64,000 bases of DNA from Thamnidium elegans (taxonomy: Eukaryota; Mucoromycota; Mucoromycetes; Mucorales; Mucoraceae), in NCBI GenBank assembly GCA_025201345.1, contig JAIXMG010000006.1, forward strand, positions 496,001-560,000, in the 5' to 3' direction. The notes under the pieces were generated by a model. The model was given only the letters and a program-made list of their open reading frames with translations. It did not search any database and had not been told where the DNA came from. Each line of letters starts with the position of its first letter. Within the stretch, counting starts at the first letter, position 1. Positions 11,041 to 23,062 of the stretch are shown here, piece after piece. Position numbers and translations under genes: made by a program.

Positions 11041-12938
11041 ATGTTTAATACGAATCATAATACAGAAACGATCCGATGGTCGGATACATTAAAAAGATTA
11101 AAACCACAACGTTATGCTTCTGCACGCATAAGTCCCTTTACCACTATTACTGATAAAAAAGCGGTTATTTTATCTCCCAAGAAAACAAGATATTCTAGTT
11201 TAAAAGCAGCCTTTTTTCAAAAAGTGGTATCAACAGCAGAAGAAGACGTACCACCACTCTCGCCACCGGAACTTGCTGATCAAGATACCCTATCAACCAG
11301 TTCTAGCTACTCTTCATTCAACGAATCAATTAACGACTCCATTGACTATTTATATACCATCTCTGAAAGAAGAAAAAAAAAGAGCCAGACATGTCCAAAT
11401 ATAGTAGCATTGGATCGCCCACTGCCTCCTTTACCCTCCACGCACTTCTCCAAGAGTCTTGATTTATTTAACACCACTGTATTATCAAAGGGATACGCTT
11501 CTACGACCAAGATCACACGTGCTGCTGCCTCAAAGAGCCAAGTTCAATTAAAACGTGCTGCTACTTGGCTGGGTCTGCCTGTGCAAAAGATACTGGCATC
11601 TTCGCAGGTACAAAATATGGGGTCCATGATACAACAAAAATACCCTAGTCATCTCTTCTTGCGTCGTCATAATCTTCCGGTGCTGTCCATCTCTAATTCT
11701 ACTTTGTCGACAGATTGCTCGTCGCAAGAACGACAGTTGGCGGATTTTTCAAAAGAGTTGGTTTATGGAACTGATTCCGACCATTTCGCATTTTTAAAGT
11801 GTGTATAAAATATTAACTCATAGTTTTTTTTTTTTGGCTTCTAAATTTCCCCCCTTTTTTAATCTTATTCTAGAAATCAATTGGAACAAAAAAAATCCCC
11901 TGTGGTAGAAAAAAAAACTGTGATTAACGTGAATAAAAAGACGTTTGTTAAACCTAAACGAATCATGTACTGCAGAGGTAAGTAAATTTCTGTTCTAGAT
12001 CGTTTTTTTTTTTTTATCAGTATTATTTATAACTGAATATATATAGTTATGCAGATAATCAATTTGGCTTCTACTCGAGGTATGTAGTAAAAAAAAAAAA
12101 AAAAAACTTCTTTTTAACTTACTTTTCTCACCCCTCACCTTCCCCCTTTTTTGTTCTAACCCAGACTGCGATTATGAATTGCATGTCCAACTTAATAATG
12201 TAACAATGGCAACAAAACGAGGTATATTACGTAAAGTGGGAAAAAATATTAGTGCTGATAGACCGCAAGAAGAAGCTTTAGCATTGTAAGTGTAACAAAC
12301 AAACCCACCTCCGAAAAAAAAAAATTAAATTTTTATGTAATATGTAGTGAAGTAGAAGAACCATTTTCCTTAAACTTTATTGTTGCTGCGCGCCATACCA
12401 ATACAGTCATTCGCGAAGGCTTGGCAAAGATCGGAATCTGGCCTATGGCACCACCCAAACCCACTGACCAGCAAGAGCTTCCAGTTGCAGGGTTTACCTG
12501 TTTAAACTTTGAGAACAAGTTAGATATATTGGATCAAGGAGTCTCTCGTTTCCGACTGACGAAACCAATTGATAACTCGTCGAATCGTTGGCTTAATATT
12601 GAACTGTTGATTGATATTAAGGTAGAAGAGGTGTTGCCTGCTGTGGTGCATCGGTTCCCTTGGTCGTATACCACACACCCTTATTCCGCCGCGTCGTATC
12701 AAAGTAGCGCGGAAGATATCGTTTCGGACCCAAGAGAATTAGCCATTTCTCAAAAACATTGTAAACAAGGTGATTTTTTAACTTTATATACCAGAGGCAT
12801 GGCTCATCCTGTAAAGTAACACACAAAACAAAACAAAAAACAAAATATTGACGTCATTTTATAGACTTGGAAACGGTATTGGGTAACAATGGAAGAAAAT
12901 CAATTAGTCTTGCATGATTTTACATACAAGGTTTGCCC

Positions 12939-12976
<38 letters not shown>

Positions 12977-13326
12977 GGCGCATATATATCTAATTTTATT
13001 TTTATTTTTAGGAAACTAAAGAACCAATAAGTATTATTCCTTTGATCCCGTTACAAGCAGTAAGTAAACCGTCCGTTGAAGATTGTGAAAACGTAGGTAT
13101 AGCAAGAAAGACCGGTATCTTGTTACAATTCGATCGTAGTGCAGCCGTCTTGACAGAACCTGTCCGGCTTGAAAGTGATGAAGGGTTAGATGGGAAGGCG
13201 TATGTGTTTGGTGACAGTGAAAAGAATACAATCCATTGGCGTAGAGCTTTAAGCGCTTATATAACTGACGATGATAATAAAAATAAAACGACAGAAGAAG
13301 GTATCGATTTACGTTTTCTCTGGTAG
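11041..13326 (+). CDS. Anillin/Mid2-like protein with C-terminal PH domain
   Basis: The first 255 residues are low-complexity, Ser-rich and basic. An anillin-homology-type region follows, starting near CDYELHVQLNNVTMATKRG and including EEPFSLNFIVAARHTN. A PH domain ends the protein: FLTLYTRGM, then TWKRYWVTMEENQLVLHD, GIARKTGILLQFD and a closing WRRAL helix with IDLRFLW. The order (AHD, then PH at the extreme C-terminus ending in a DIRLW-like motif) is that of anillin, Mid1/Mid2 and Bud4, which organise septins and the contractile ring. There are about eight exons. The small exon 12048-12079 must be read as VMQIINLASTR to stay in frame. The donor at CCT/GTAAAG near 12813 restores TWKRYW. One intron holds a 33-base A-run. 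Confidence is high for PH, moderate for the anillin class. Confidence 0.75.
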
Positions 13327-13464
13327 AGATAAATAAATAATAAAAAAAAGAGTCTATAATAATAATAATGGTCTTTTTTATTTTTTAAAAAAAAGCAAAC
13401 TACATGTTTTATCCTATTTACAGTGTATAAGTTATTTACAAACAAACAAAAAAAATGGTATTTC

Positions 13465-14848
13465 TTATTTCTTAAAATCATCAATAAGAGCCTCAATAGC
13501 AGAGATGGTACCGAAAATAAGACCAACAATACCAAGTAAAATGGTCAAGAAACACCATGCAATTTCGTAAATAGGCTTGTTACGGAATCCAGTCAACTTG
13601 AAGTAAAATAAAATAGGGAAAATAAAGATGAGTCCACAGTTAGCAAACGAACCAATCAAAGCCATTAAATTGTCAAAATGAGGGACACTAGCTCCAATAA
13701 CACCAACAAACACAACAATGAGAATTCTCAACGAAGCACGGATAAGGAACTCTTTCACTCTACCAAAACGTTCGACGGTAATATTAAGCATTTCTTCAAC
13801 GTCTAACGCAAAAGAAGTAAGCAAAATAGGCGAAGCGGTAAGAACGTGGAATGTCATAACGACAATAGCAATGATCTTGGGAACACCGTCACTGATAGAA
13901 TCATAAACAGGAGATACGACATCGCTACCGTAAACCAAATAACCGGGAACAGCAGAAAGGAAATATAAACCAGCACATGTACTTAAACCAGCAGCAACAA
14001 CTTTAGGCCATTCCTTGGGTTTCTTCATCGAGGCCTCCACATGAGGATAAATAGCATTACCGCCAAAACTGAAAGAAATGGTACTAAGCGCAATAGGAAA
14101 TTTGTCCCAAATAACAATATCGTGATGCGCAGGTGGGATATAATTTCTATCTATACATGCAACAACAAGTACAATAAGAACTACAACCAAGGTAGCAATA
14201 GCACCTAACGCACTCATCCAAGCTGCTTCCTTCATGGACTTGACCATAATAAAAGGAATAGCAATAATCGCACATGAAATAACGCTCCATGGAAGTATAC
14301 CGATATCACCTGCTGTACCCTTTGTAAGCTCTGTCAAGTTAGACCCTGAAAGTACCATGTATAAAATAGGAGCACCCAATAAAATCCAAGCGTTTAAAAA
14401 GAAAGTGATCCAACCACCAATTGCACCAAAACATGAAGTAGCGATTTCTTTGTATGATGATAGACGTCGTTTGCCGTTAGCGTATAAACAGCGAATAAGA
14501 AGTGTACCGGTATAAACTGACATGGTCCATGATAATACTAAAATAAAAAGACCAATCCAGCCACCCAATCGAAGGGCGTAGGGTAAACCAAGTGTACCAG
14601 TACCAGCTACAACACACACTACGTTAAAGTAAGCAATAAGTGATGAACCGGCGTTTTCTCGATTGACATCGATGATACCCTCTTCGGAGTATTCAATCTC
14701 TGCTTCTATATTTTAAAATAGGTTATTACTTTTTTTTTTTTTCAGTGTTATTTTTTATATATAACTTACCACTATAAGCATCAAATGTAACAGAACCCTC
14801 TTGAAAGTCGGATCCTTTCTTATCCAATTCATTCATTTGTATCGACAT
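13465..14848 (-). CDS. AAAP-family amino-acid transporter (AVT-like)
   Basis: Two exons (14770-14848 and 13465-14705) encode about 440 residues. A hydrophilic N-terminus of about 50 residues is followed by about ten or eleven hydrophobic helices. The first helix block (VVAGTGTLGLPYALRLGGW) is the hallmark of the amino acid/auxin permease family. Helices with SISFSFGGNAIYPHVEASMKKP-type sequence follow, a signature of SLC32/36/38 and yeast Avt carriers. Such proteins exchange neutral amino acids across vacuolar or plasma membranes by proton coupling. Start 14848 gives MSIQMNELDKKGSDF; without exon 1 the frame opens only at an internal Met inside helix 1. It converges with the anillin-like gene, with 138 bases between their stops. 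Substrate is not predictable. Confidence 0.87.
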
Positions 14849-16055
14849 TTTTTTATTGTTGCTATATTTTTCTATTTATTTGAGAAAGGGGGATATATAA
14901 AAGAGCTTATGTAAAAAAAAAATATATAAAAAAAAAAATAAAAAAAGTGTATATAAAAAAGAGAAAAAAGGCTAATAAATGTAAAATCTTCAGCCTCCCT
15001 TCCTAAAGTATCGGTTATATACAAAAAAAAAAAAAAAAAATCTGAGCGACTCTGATAAAAAATTAGCCCATGTTTTAATTTTGAAACCAAACTTCTAAAA
15101 GTTCCAATCAAGTATTTTGGCAATTGAGTCATCTGCCTTTCAAAGTTTTTTATTACTATAGTAGGAGATAGCCGGCCCGATGGTAAATGTAGATAGATGT
15201 ACGTCTTTTTTTACTGCTATTTTTTTTACTATCATTTATGACGTATTGAATACAGACTTTATTTTTCTCACGAATATATATTTTGTATGCCCACGGTTAT
15301 AAATATATATAAGATTTACAAAAAGACACAAGAAAAAAAAAATTGTACAGAAATAAACATCTTCCAATCATTCCACATATAATTATCTATTACTCTTTTT
15401 TTTTTTTCAATATCAGGATTTACTTTTGATTGGCCTTAACATCAATGACTCAGTGAATTTAACAAAAGTCATTCAACCACTTCTTTTATAAACGGAGATA
15501 AACTTTACTCTTATATAGGCAATTTTGAATCTTGGGAATGAAAATTCTTTATCTATCTTGAAAGAAAAAAACTGTATCGGAAACATTGCTATATTTTTTA
15601 TTTAGTTATGAAAGGATACTCTTTTTTTTTCTTTTTGGTGGTAACTATAGAATTAAACTTAGTTTCACAAAATAACTGTCAATTTATCCGCGTGAGAAAG
15701 CGTCTATTGATTTTCTAGGAACTTTATATATATGCATCCCCCTCTTTTTTTTTTTTTTACTTGCCTTATAAAGGTAAATTATAGAAAATTCCTTTTTTTT
15801 ATAAAAAAAAATGAAACAATAGGTAAATCGGGGTAAAGTTGAAGATCATAGTAACAAAAAAAAATTAGCTCAGTATGTATAAAAAGATAAGCTTTTTTTT
15901 TTTGCAGTAAGCCGGTAAACAAAAGATCTTTTGCTGTTGCTGCTTACCAAATATTTTTCCTATTTCGAACTTACATATATTTACTTCCTGTCACACTAGA
16001 ATAGTACCCTTAATTAAAATAGACTACTGTACAAAAACGTAATAGAGTCGCAAGA

Positions 16056-16093
<38 letters not shown>

Positions 16094-18267
16094 TAAATTG
16101 AATCCCTTCCCCCCTCCCTAGTAACTAATAGAAAATATTTTATCTCACTTCATTTTAAATCGTTCAGCTTATCGAATAATAAGAATATTAAAATGTACGC
16201 TTGCGTGTGTGGATTGCGACATCAGTAACGCCATCATGGTTTCCCGTATTAAACCTTAATTTTTAAATATACGCTTTTTTTTTTAAAGAAAAATTCCAAT
16301 TACAGATGGTCCCGTATTTTTTTTATTGTCTTGGCTTTCCCTATCGGAAATTGATTATATTCTCTCTCATTCAGACGTTCTAAAATGATCCCAAAGCAAA
16401 ACAAAACAAAAAAAGTTTCTATCATGGATTACAAACATCAATATACAGGTGTTAGCTATTCTATCAGTGTCTCTACTAATTTATAGTATTGATAGGAACT
16501 GCTGACATAGATTAGGCAACAAAGCCGCCCGCACACTTTAGTTGAATAAATTCTTAGTTATTTGATACCACTTAGAATCATTTATATCTTAAAAGTTACG
16601 CGTGAATATCCAATATCGCACGGTACAGTTACAAAACATATATTCCGTCTTCAAACCCCGCGATAAAGCAGATTCTTCTGTTCGCGAATTCGTTGCTCTT
16701 TGGTACCCCGTCTTGTAAAGCCTATAATTTGGCATGGAATGTTATCCTATTCTAATTTTCAATCTGATAGATTGCTTGACCTCCTTATTAGACTTAAACA
16801 CCAAGCTCTATCTCTCACATGACGTGTGACTTATCGAAATAAAATTAAAATAATAAGATATATCTTTCTCGCTTTCTTTCAACCTTCTATTACTTATATC
16901 TTAACTGACAATTATACGATCTACATTTTTATAAAAAAAAAATATCCAAACAGAATAGCGGTTGCTACTTTGAAGTCTCTCGATAATAGCAACATAAACA
17001 GGTTGATATGTTATTTAAAGGAAATTCAATGGAGTTTGGCTGCACTGAGTGTGAGAGGTTTGGAGTTTATAATAATATGAAAGGATTAACTGAAGATTCT
17101 TTCCATTGTACTTTTTAACACTCTACCACCACACTATCCTTATCAATTAAGCAAAAACTCGTGCAAAAACAAATCTGGTGAAGGGCGTGTACCTTTTATG
17201 TGTACAAAAATAAACTCAATTGGCATATATCTTCTTATGCTCCTACTTTTCAAAATGCTTTACACCCAACACAGAGAGATTTGTGGTGTAGCATAATTTT
17301 GTTTCTTGGAATTTTCTATTAAGTCCCATTCACCGAACCTGGTCATAAATCCCTATTTTAAGTTCGAGATGATGGGTCTCATGAGTAGATTTTTCTATTT
17401 AATATTATTTTAAACTATCGCCCCAATCTAAATTTGTAATAGTAAGATTATATAAATAAATAAAACCATCCTGCATTAAAATCTATATATTTTTTATATC
17501 ACTTTTGCAGTATTTGGCAATCATTATTTACTGTATGACACAACTTACTAATAGCGTGGGGAAAAGACCTGTAAAAATATTTTTCAAAAAGAACTTATTC
17601 GGATATGGTAATAATGTTAATAAGTAGTTATCCTTATTTCTTCTTCTCTTGGTATCACTTTATATAATTACATTTTAATAGTGCATATGTGCCTGCTTTA
17701 ATTATAACTTTAAACTTAATGGGAAATTCATACGAGTTATAGGGAATTTTATTACTATACGATGTTCAGTTACAAGAGAGAGACTATGCACGTAAAAAAA
17801 AAGAGAGAAGCCCATTTAATCATCCTTAGGAAAAACTTAAAGTGAAACCTACCCCGAGTCTCGCCGTCGTGATCATTTTACATATTAATGTTTGACTTCT
17901 TGATCTCTCAATGATATCATTCCATCACATCATCGTGATGCGGGCATAGTCCTGATACGCTAAATAAGAGTATAAACTCTCAGCCGCAACAACCATTGCT
18001 GGTACGAAGGGCACTCTTTAATACTATGAATAATTTCTTTTTTAAAACCCCAGATTCACAAGATATTGATGGTGAACCCTTTTGACAAAATAATTAGCTG
18101 TTGCATACTTCTTTTACCTCCAGGGAAGACCAGAACACCTTACGAACCTATTTATTACAGAAAAAAAAACTAACTCTATAAAGTGGGAAAAATATAGTTA
18201 AATAATAAGTAGTTCTAGATATAATAAAGAATGAGAAAATTCTATTTTTTTTTTTTTTTTTTTTTTA
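14849..18267. other. 3.4-kb gene-poor region
   Basis: I find no convincing gene. The region has a 32-base A-run (16058-16089) and many T-tracts. One 84-codon ORF at 16826-17080 is composed of Ile/Lys/Tyr codons typical of AT-rich noise. A short block near 17099-17146 resembles sequence at 21403-21545. It separates two minus-strand transporter genes, so its left end should carry the AAAP promoter. Confidence 0.5.
16058..16089. repeat. 32-base poly-A tract
   Basis: An uninterrupted A-run inside the gene-poor region. It is not flanked by any recognisable retroposed gene or target-site duplication. Confidence 0.8.
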
Positions 18268-19499
18268 CTAGGCACCAAAGAGTTCCTCCATTTCTTCCAA
18301 AGTCTTGCCTTTAGTTTCAGGAATGAAACAACATCCAATAAAGAATGCGCAACAGCAAGCACCAAAGAAAAAGTAAACACCAGATACAGTATGAGCAATA
18401 AATAGTGGAACACAGTAGGTGATCAAGATGGAAAATGCCCAATGCAAACCAGCAGTTAAAGCTAAGCCCTTGGCACGCGTTCTCATATTGAATATTTCGA
18501 CAGGGTAAACATATGAAGCGGTTCCCCAACTAAATTGGAAGGCGGCAACAAAGACATAGAGGAAGGCGATAATCGTGTTACGAACATAAGGATTGGTAAT
18601 AGTAACGGTAGATTTTTCGACGTCAACAATAGTATAAATATGAAACATTGCACCAACCACAAACATACTAATTCCCATTACAAAAGCACCGATCAAAAAT
18701 ACAGGACGACGGCCAACCCTATCAATAAAGTATTGTAGTGAAATAAATGCAGCAATAAAGGAGAGAATACCTGTACCACCAGTGGCAGCAATTGAAGTAG
18801 ATGTATCATCCAAGCCTGCACTTTGGAAAATTTGCGGAGCGTAGTACCAGATTGCAATACTACCAGTGAATGAGGTCGAGATAGAGATAAAAGAGGCAAG
18901 TAAAGTACGCTTGAGATTTGTGCCTTGGAAGAGTTCAAGATAGGTTCTTTCACCGAGAGAACGTTCAAACTCGATTTCGGTTACAATATTTTGATATTCT
19001 TCCATAACTAAAGGATGCGTTCCAGGCACCTCGTGAAGTTCTATCAAAACTTGCTTTGCTTCTTCGTATCTGCCTTTATCAATTAACCAACGAGGAGAGA
19101 AAGGTAAAATAGACACGGTAAGACCAAACAAGACAGAAACGATAATGTGAAGAAGCCAAGGAGCACGCCACGACCAGTTGGAGTTTACATAACTTGTACC
19201 AAACGTAGTAAAGTACCCGGCAATTTGACCGAATATAGCCATCAAGGTAAAGAAACTAATTAAACGACCGCGGATATCCGCAGGTGCAATTTCGGAGTGG
19301 TACAATGGGATAGCATTTGTCATCGTGCCAGATCCGAACCCACCGATAAGCCTACCAGCTAACAAAACACCAAAATTGGCACCGATGATTTGTAAAAGAA
19401 TACCTATGCTAAATATAACAGAAGCGCCTATAATACAATACTTTCTACTGAAGCGATCTGATAATGATAATTAAACAGTGAGCAGAAGAAGAAAAAAAG

Positions 19500-19530
<31 letters not shown>

Positions 19531-19849
19531 AAAGAAAGAAAAATTTACCACAAAAATAACCAGATGAAAATGCGCCTAATGCACCAGTCATCAAGTATAA
19601 GGATAACAATAAACCTTGAAGGTAGACAATATTCTCTTCCGTAAAGAAATTGTTTTTAAAGATGGGCATAGCAAGAATGCCGGAGATAGCACCAGTATCA
19701 TAACCACAGATAAATCCACCTACAGCAGCTACCATGGAAGATACATAAACTGCTTTACGGAATGTGGGTGGTTCAATGGTATAAGCAGAATCTTGATCGA
19801 CTCCGCCGTAATTTTTAAACCCTTCATCAACCTGTCGTTTAATACTCAT
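18268..19849 (-). CDS. MFS sugar transporter (SP family)
   Basis: Two exons (19549-19849 and 18268-19457) encode 496 residues with twelve predicted membrane helices. Helix 1 carries GGFICGYDTGAISGIL. The loop after helix 2 has DRFSRK. The loop between helices 4 and 5 ends in ADIRGR, and after helix 6 comes LPFSPRWLIDKGR. The second half has DRVGRRP, the YPVEIFNMRTRAKG block and the C-terminal PETKGKTLEEMEELF. This full set is diagnostic for hexose-type facilitators and proton symporters of fungi. The usual PESPR appears as PFSPR. The start at 19849 gives a hydrophilic 35-residue N-terminus. The intron is a purine-rich A/G tract on the plus strand. Substrate is inferred only as a sugar. Confidence 0.9.
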
Positions 19850-21133
19850 TCTTCAGCAAATAATTCAAAAAAATTCAAAGGTTAAAAGGAAAAAGAAAGA
19901 TGCAGTTAAAATGTTTTACCTGAAAATATAATTGATGTAAAAAAATTTTAATTGAGTCTGAAATTGATTATAGGTATACAGGGATGGAATGTGATCTATT
20001 ATTGTTGGAGTATCTTCATAGAGCATCTTTACCCAGTTGCTTCCCTTTTCGTTATTAAACCCAGATAACAAATTCTTGTTTTTTTTTTTTTTTTTTTTGG
20101 TGAAAATAGACTTGGTAATCTTTTTTTTATTACATTTTGTTTTTAATGAAGTGAGATCTATTTTCAAAATCGTTAAAGACGTTGTTTTCAGCAATATCAT
20201 GTGTTGCGAATAGGAAATTTTACTTTTCCAGATATACAGCGGATGAATAGCGACTGCTAAAGACTATTTTTTTTATAGCGCTGTACATCTGGCTTTAGAT
20301 GTTCTTACCGTCAGTATCACAAAATATAGAAAGTATAAACTCGATTTTCTTAATTTTTATCGATTTTTTAATTACTCCCCTCTCTCTAACATATAAGTGA
20401 AACTCGTAATGCAAAAAAAGATCTTTTTTTAGATACAAATACTAAAAGCGATAATATTAAAGCGGAAGGGTAGCACCTTTGATGCATCCAAGTAACAGTG
20501 CCCAATATGGTAACTATGCTACTATAATTTTTATATACAACGAATCAGATTACAGAATAACTAAAATTATAGTACTATAGTTACCATATTGGGCACTGTT
20601 ACCATAAGTTCCGCAATATAACTTTGACATAATTTTATACAAGTGTGATGCCCGTTATCAACTTGCATAAAAATTATACACAAGTATAATATTATCTACA
20701 TATCATTTTGACCCCTTTTTTTACTACATTATAACCATTGATAAATATATATAACAAAACATGGTGTAACAGCTAATTCAGTTTTTAAACTGACACAATG
20801 ATGCATTTTCTATAATCAGATTTGTTGTTGTGATTAATCAATAATCGATATTCTCATCAATAAAAGGGTTACGTATTTATATGCTCTTTTTAAACTTATA
20901 ATCAATGAAGAGGTGACATTACAATTTACTTTCTCACGTATTCATACGTAATTAAAAAAAAGTTTTTTACTTGTTATTGGTTTAAATCTTCTTTTTGGCC
21001 GCGCCTTACCAACATTCATTTTTGCCGGCCGGCCATTATCAACTCCGTCGGACTGTCCGGAATAGTGCGGTCCGAACTAGATGGTTTTTTTTATATTGGA
21101 TTATTACTAGTTTTCAGATTAAAAATACAAGAA
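19850..21133. other. Spacer with MITE-like element
   Basis: No gene is seen. The stretch contains a 105-base inverted-repeat element (20495-20599) and a GC-rich island (about 20998-21080) just before tRNA-Ile. Both are listed or discussed separately. Confidence 0.5.
20495..20599. mobile_element. 105-bp MITE-like element with TA flanks
   Basis: The ends are inverted repeats of about 37 bases: ACAGTGCCCAATATGGTAAC at the left is mirrored exactly at the right, and only two adjacent bases differ before the arms diverge. A dinucleotide TA flanks each side (20493-20494 and 20600-20601), as expected for the duplicated target of Tc1/mariner-type elements. There is no coding capacity between the arms, only about 30 bases. 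It is most simply a non-autonomous miniature element. A functional hairpin RNA is a less likely alternative. Confidence 0.7.
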
Positions 21134-21207
21134 GCTCGCTTAGCTCAGTTGGTTAGAGCGTGGTGCTAATAACGCCAAGGTCAACAGTTCGACCCTGTTA
21201 GTGAGCA
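21134..21207 (+). tRNA. tRNA-Ile (anticodon AAT)
   Basis: A 74-base cloverleaf with no intron. The acceptor stem GCTCGCT pairs with AGTGAGC (one G-T). The D-arm is TAGCTCAGTTGGTTAGAGC. The anticodon stem TGGTG/CGCCA encloses the loop CTAATAA, giving anticodon AAT. The T-arm contains GTTCGACCC and the discriminator base is A. The internal A-box and B-box promoters are intact. A run of T follows within 15 bases and can act as a Pol III terminator. Confidence 0.95.
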
Positions 21208-22687
21208 ACTATCATTTATTTTTTATATTTTTTGCGATTATGTGGTGTATGTAGATCGTGTAACGTAAAGTGTTATTGTAGATCAAGTCGTTGACTTGAT
21301 ATATAAATATTGCTTACTTCTCTTAACTTATAAAAGACCTTTAAATCAAGCTCTTTTATTTTTTCTTTATTTTACTTTGTACTTGAATTCCCTTGGATCT
21401 TACTTTCCATTGTACTTTTTACCTAAATCTTTTATTCTACTTTATAAATTAAGTCGTTCTACTTATAAAACAGGAACTGGTGCTCACTCTTCTTACTATT
21501 ACCTTATTATGCTCTTTTTACACTTTACCACACTATCTATTGATTAACAATGCCTTTTTATTGGTTAAGAAAATTATACGTTTAAAATGATAGTAATACT
21601 CAATGACTTGTATGTTTGTGCTTTGTTCATCAAAAACACTAATTTAAACATACTTTTGTGTTTGAACATACAAAATTTTAATATCACTAATAAAATAGAA
21701 ACAAGTACAAGCCTTCCTATTAGTCACAAAAAAAAAAAAAATAACACAAGAAATAATTATAAAACTAAATTATACGCTAGGAATAAACTTTTTTGGGTAC
21801 ATACCTAAACATAATTGATCGTTTAAGCAACGCTTAAACAATGCATAGTAATTTAATTGGCAGGAAAGAGGCTTGATTTTCGATATATAACTAAAAAAAA
21901 AGGATTTTTTTTTTCAATTAAAAAAAAAAGAGCGATAAAAGAAATTATATACAGTTACTCAATTCAGATGATAGAGACAGTCTTCTTTTTGTGTTACTTG
22001 TGTAAATTGTTATTGTTAAAAAATACTAGAATATACATTTATCAGTAACATAGGTTGTTGGAATCAAAGTAATTAGAGTAACAGGTGAACAAGTTGGCAA
22101 TTACGATACAATAAAATATTACGCTATCCCCCTATTATTGTGTTTATTAGTAGCTATATGTTCTTGGACCTTTGCAAGTCCATAATACCATAGCATGCTT
22201 TAAAAATAACACTCATTTTTTTTACCAGTTCTTACTAAAAATAAATAAAAAATAGTTACGTTCAGTTTTCCGGTTTTCTGTGCTTACTTTTAAATAGTTT
22301 CTATTTGTGTAGTATATCGAAGCAGTTGAAAAATAAAAATAAGTGTTACGAGATATTATTAACTGCCATAAATAAAAAAATAAACAAATATTATCAATTT
22401 AAACTTTATGTTAGTAGTAACCCTTTTAGAAAGAAGGTAGATTGGAAATGTAATAATATCTAACATTACTTTCAGATTCCAAAAAAAAGCCAAAATAATT
22501 TTGTACTCCAAGAGAGGTTACTATTACTCGCCAATTCAGGAACATTCCTCTTTATCTATAAATCTCGTGAGAGTTTTAACAGTGAAAAGTTTGAACACAA
22601 ACTGTTGGAACGTTTATAAAAAAAGAGTGAAATCGTCCTTTTTATTTTTTATTTTTTATTATTATTATTTGATAAAAACCTTGTAAA
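21208..22687. other. Spacer between tRNA-Ile and orphan ORF
   Basis: No convincing gene. ORFs of 60 to 83 codons here are rich in Leu/Ile/Lys/Tyr as expected from AT bias. The part near 21403-21545 shares a 19-base exact match and a looser similarity with 17099-17146, perhaps remnants of an old repeat. Confidence 0.45.
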
Positions 22688-23062
22688 ATGGTCGATAAAA
22701 AGCATTATATCAAGTTGACCGGTTTTACGAGAAAAACAGGCGATGTTGGACATTCATGGATTATATCTTATAGTGAAAATCAAAATTGTTTTATATGTGA
22801 AAAGGAATCTAATAACAAAATTACGAAAATGAAAAATGTCGAGAATTTCGTCAGGATATGGAATCATGATATGCATAAAGCAATAAGAAGTGCATCTACA
22901 CTTGGTAATAAAGCATACATAGAACTTTTCATAGAGAACGATTATTACTCCGGACACGCTATTTCTGAGGTCAAGGCGGTACCTATAGAGCTGATTCAGA
23001 AATATATATATCTATTAAAAGATATTATCGAAGAAAAAGGCGAAGACAGTAAAAAATCATAA
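22688..23062 (+). CDS. Orphan 124-residue protein, function unknown
   Basis: An unspliced ATG-started ORF preceded by an A-rich leader. Its composition is more protein-like than neighbouring noise ORFs: Trp residues, a CFICEKES segment, mixed charge and a predicted amphipathic C-terminal helix (ELIQKYIYLLKDIIEEKGED). There is no signal peptide and no membrane helix. I do not recognise a family. It stands alone between tRNA-Ile and VDAC, with about 1.5 kb of spacer on its left and about 1 kb on its right. It could be a lineage-specific gene or an exon relic. Confidence 0.4.
   Translation: MVDKKHYIKLTGFTRKTGDVGHSWIISYSENQNCFICEKESNNKITKMKNVENFVRIWNHDMHKAIRSASTLGNKAYIELFIENDYYSGHAISEVKAVPIELIQKYIYLLKDIIEEKGEDSKKS

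Noticed and set aside
16826..17080. 84-codon ORF in the gene-poor region
   Set aside because: It is dominated by Ile, Lys and Tyr codons as expected from AT-rich random sequence. It shows no motif and no neighbouring exon.
20041..20200. Minus-strand Lys-rich ORF near the sugar transporter start
   Set aside because: It includes a poly-T tract read as lysines. The transporter N-terminus is already well defined downstream at 19849.
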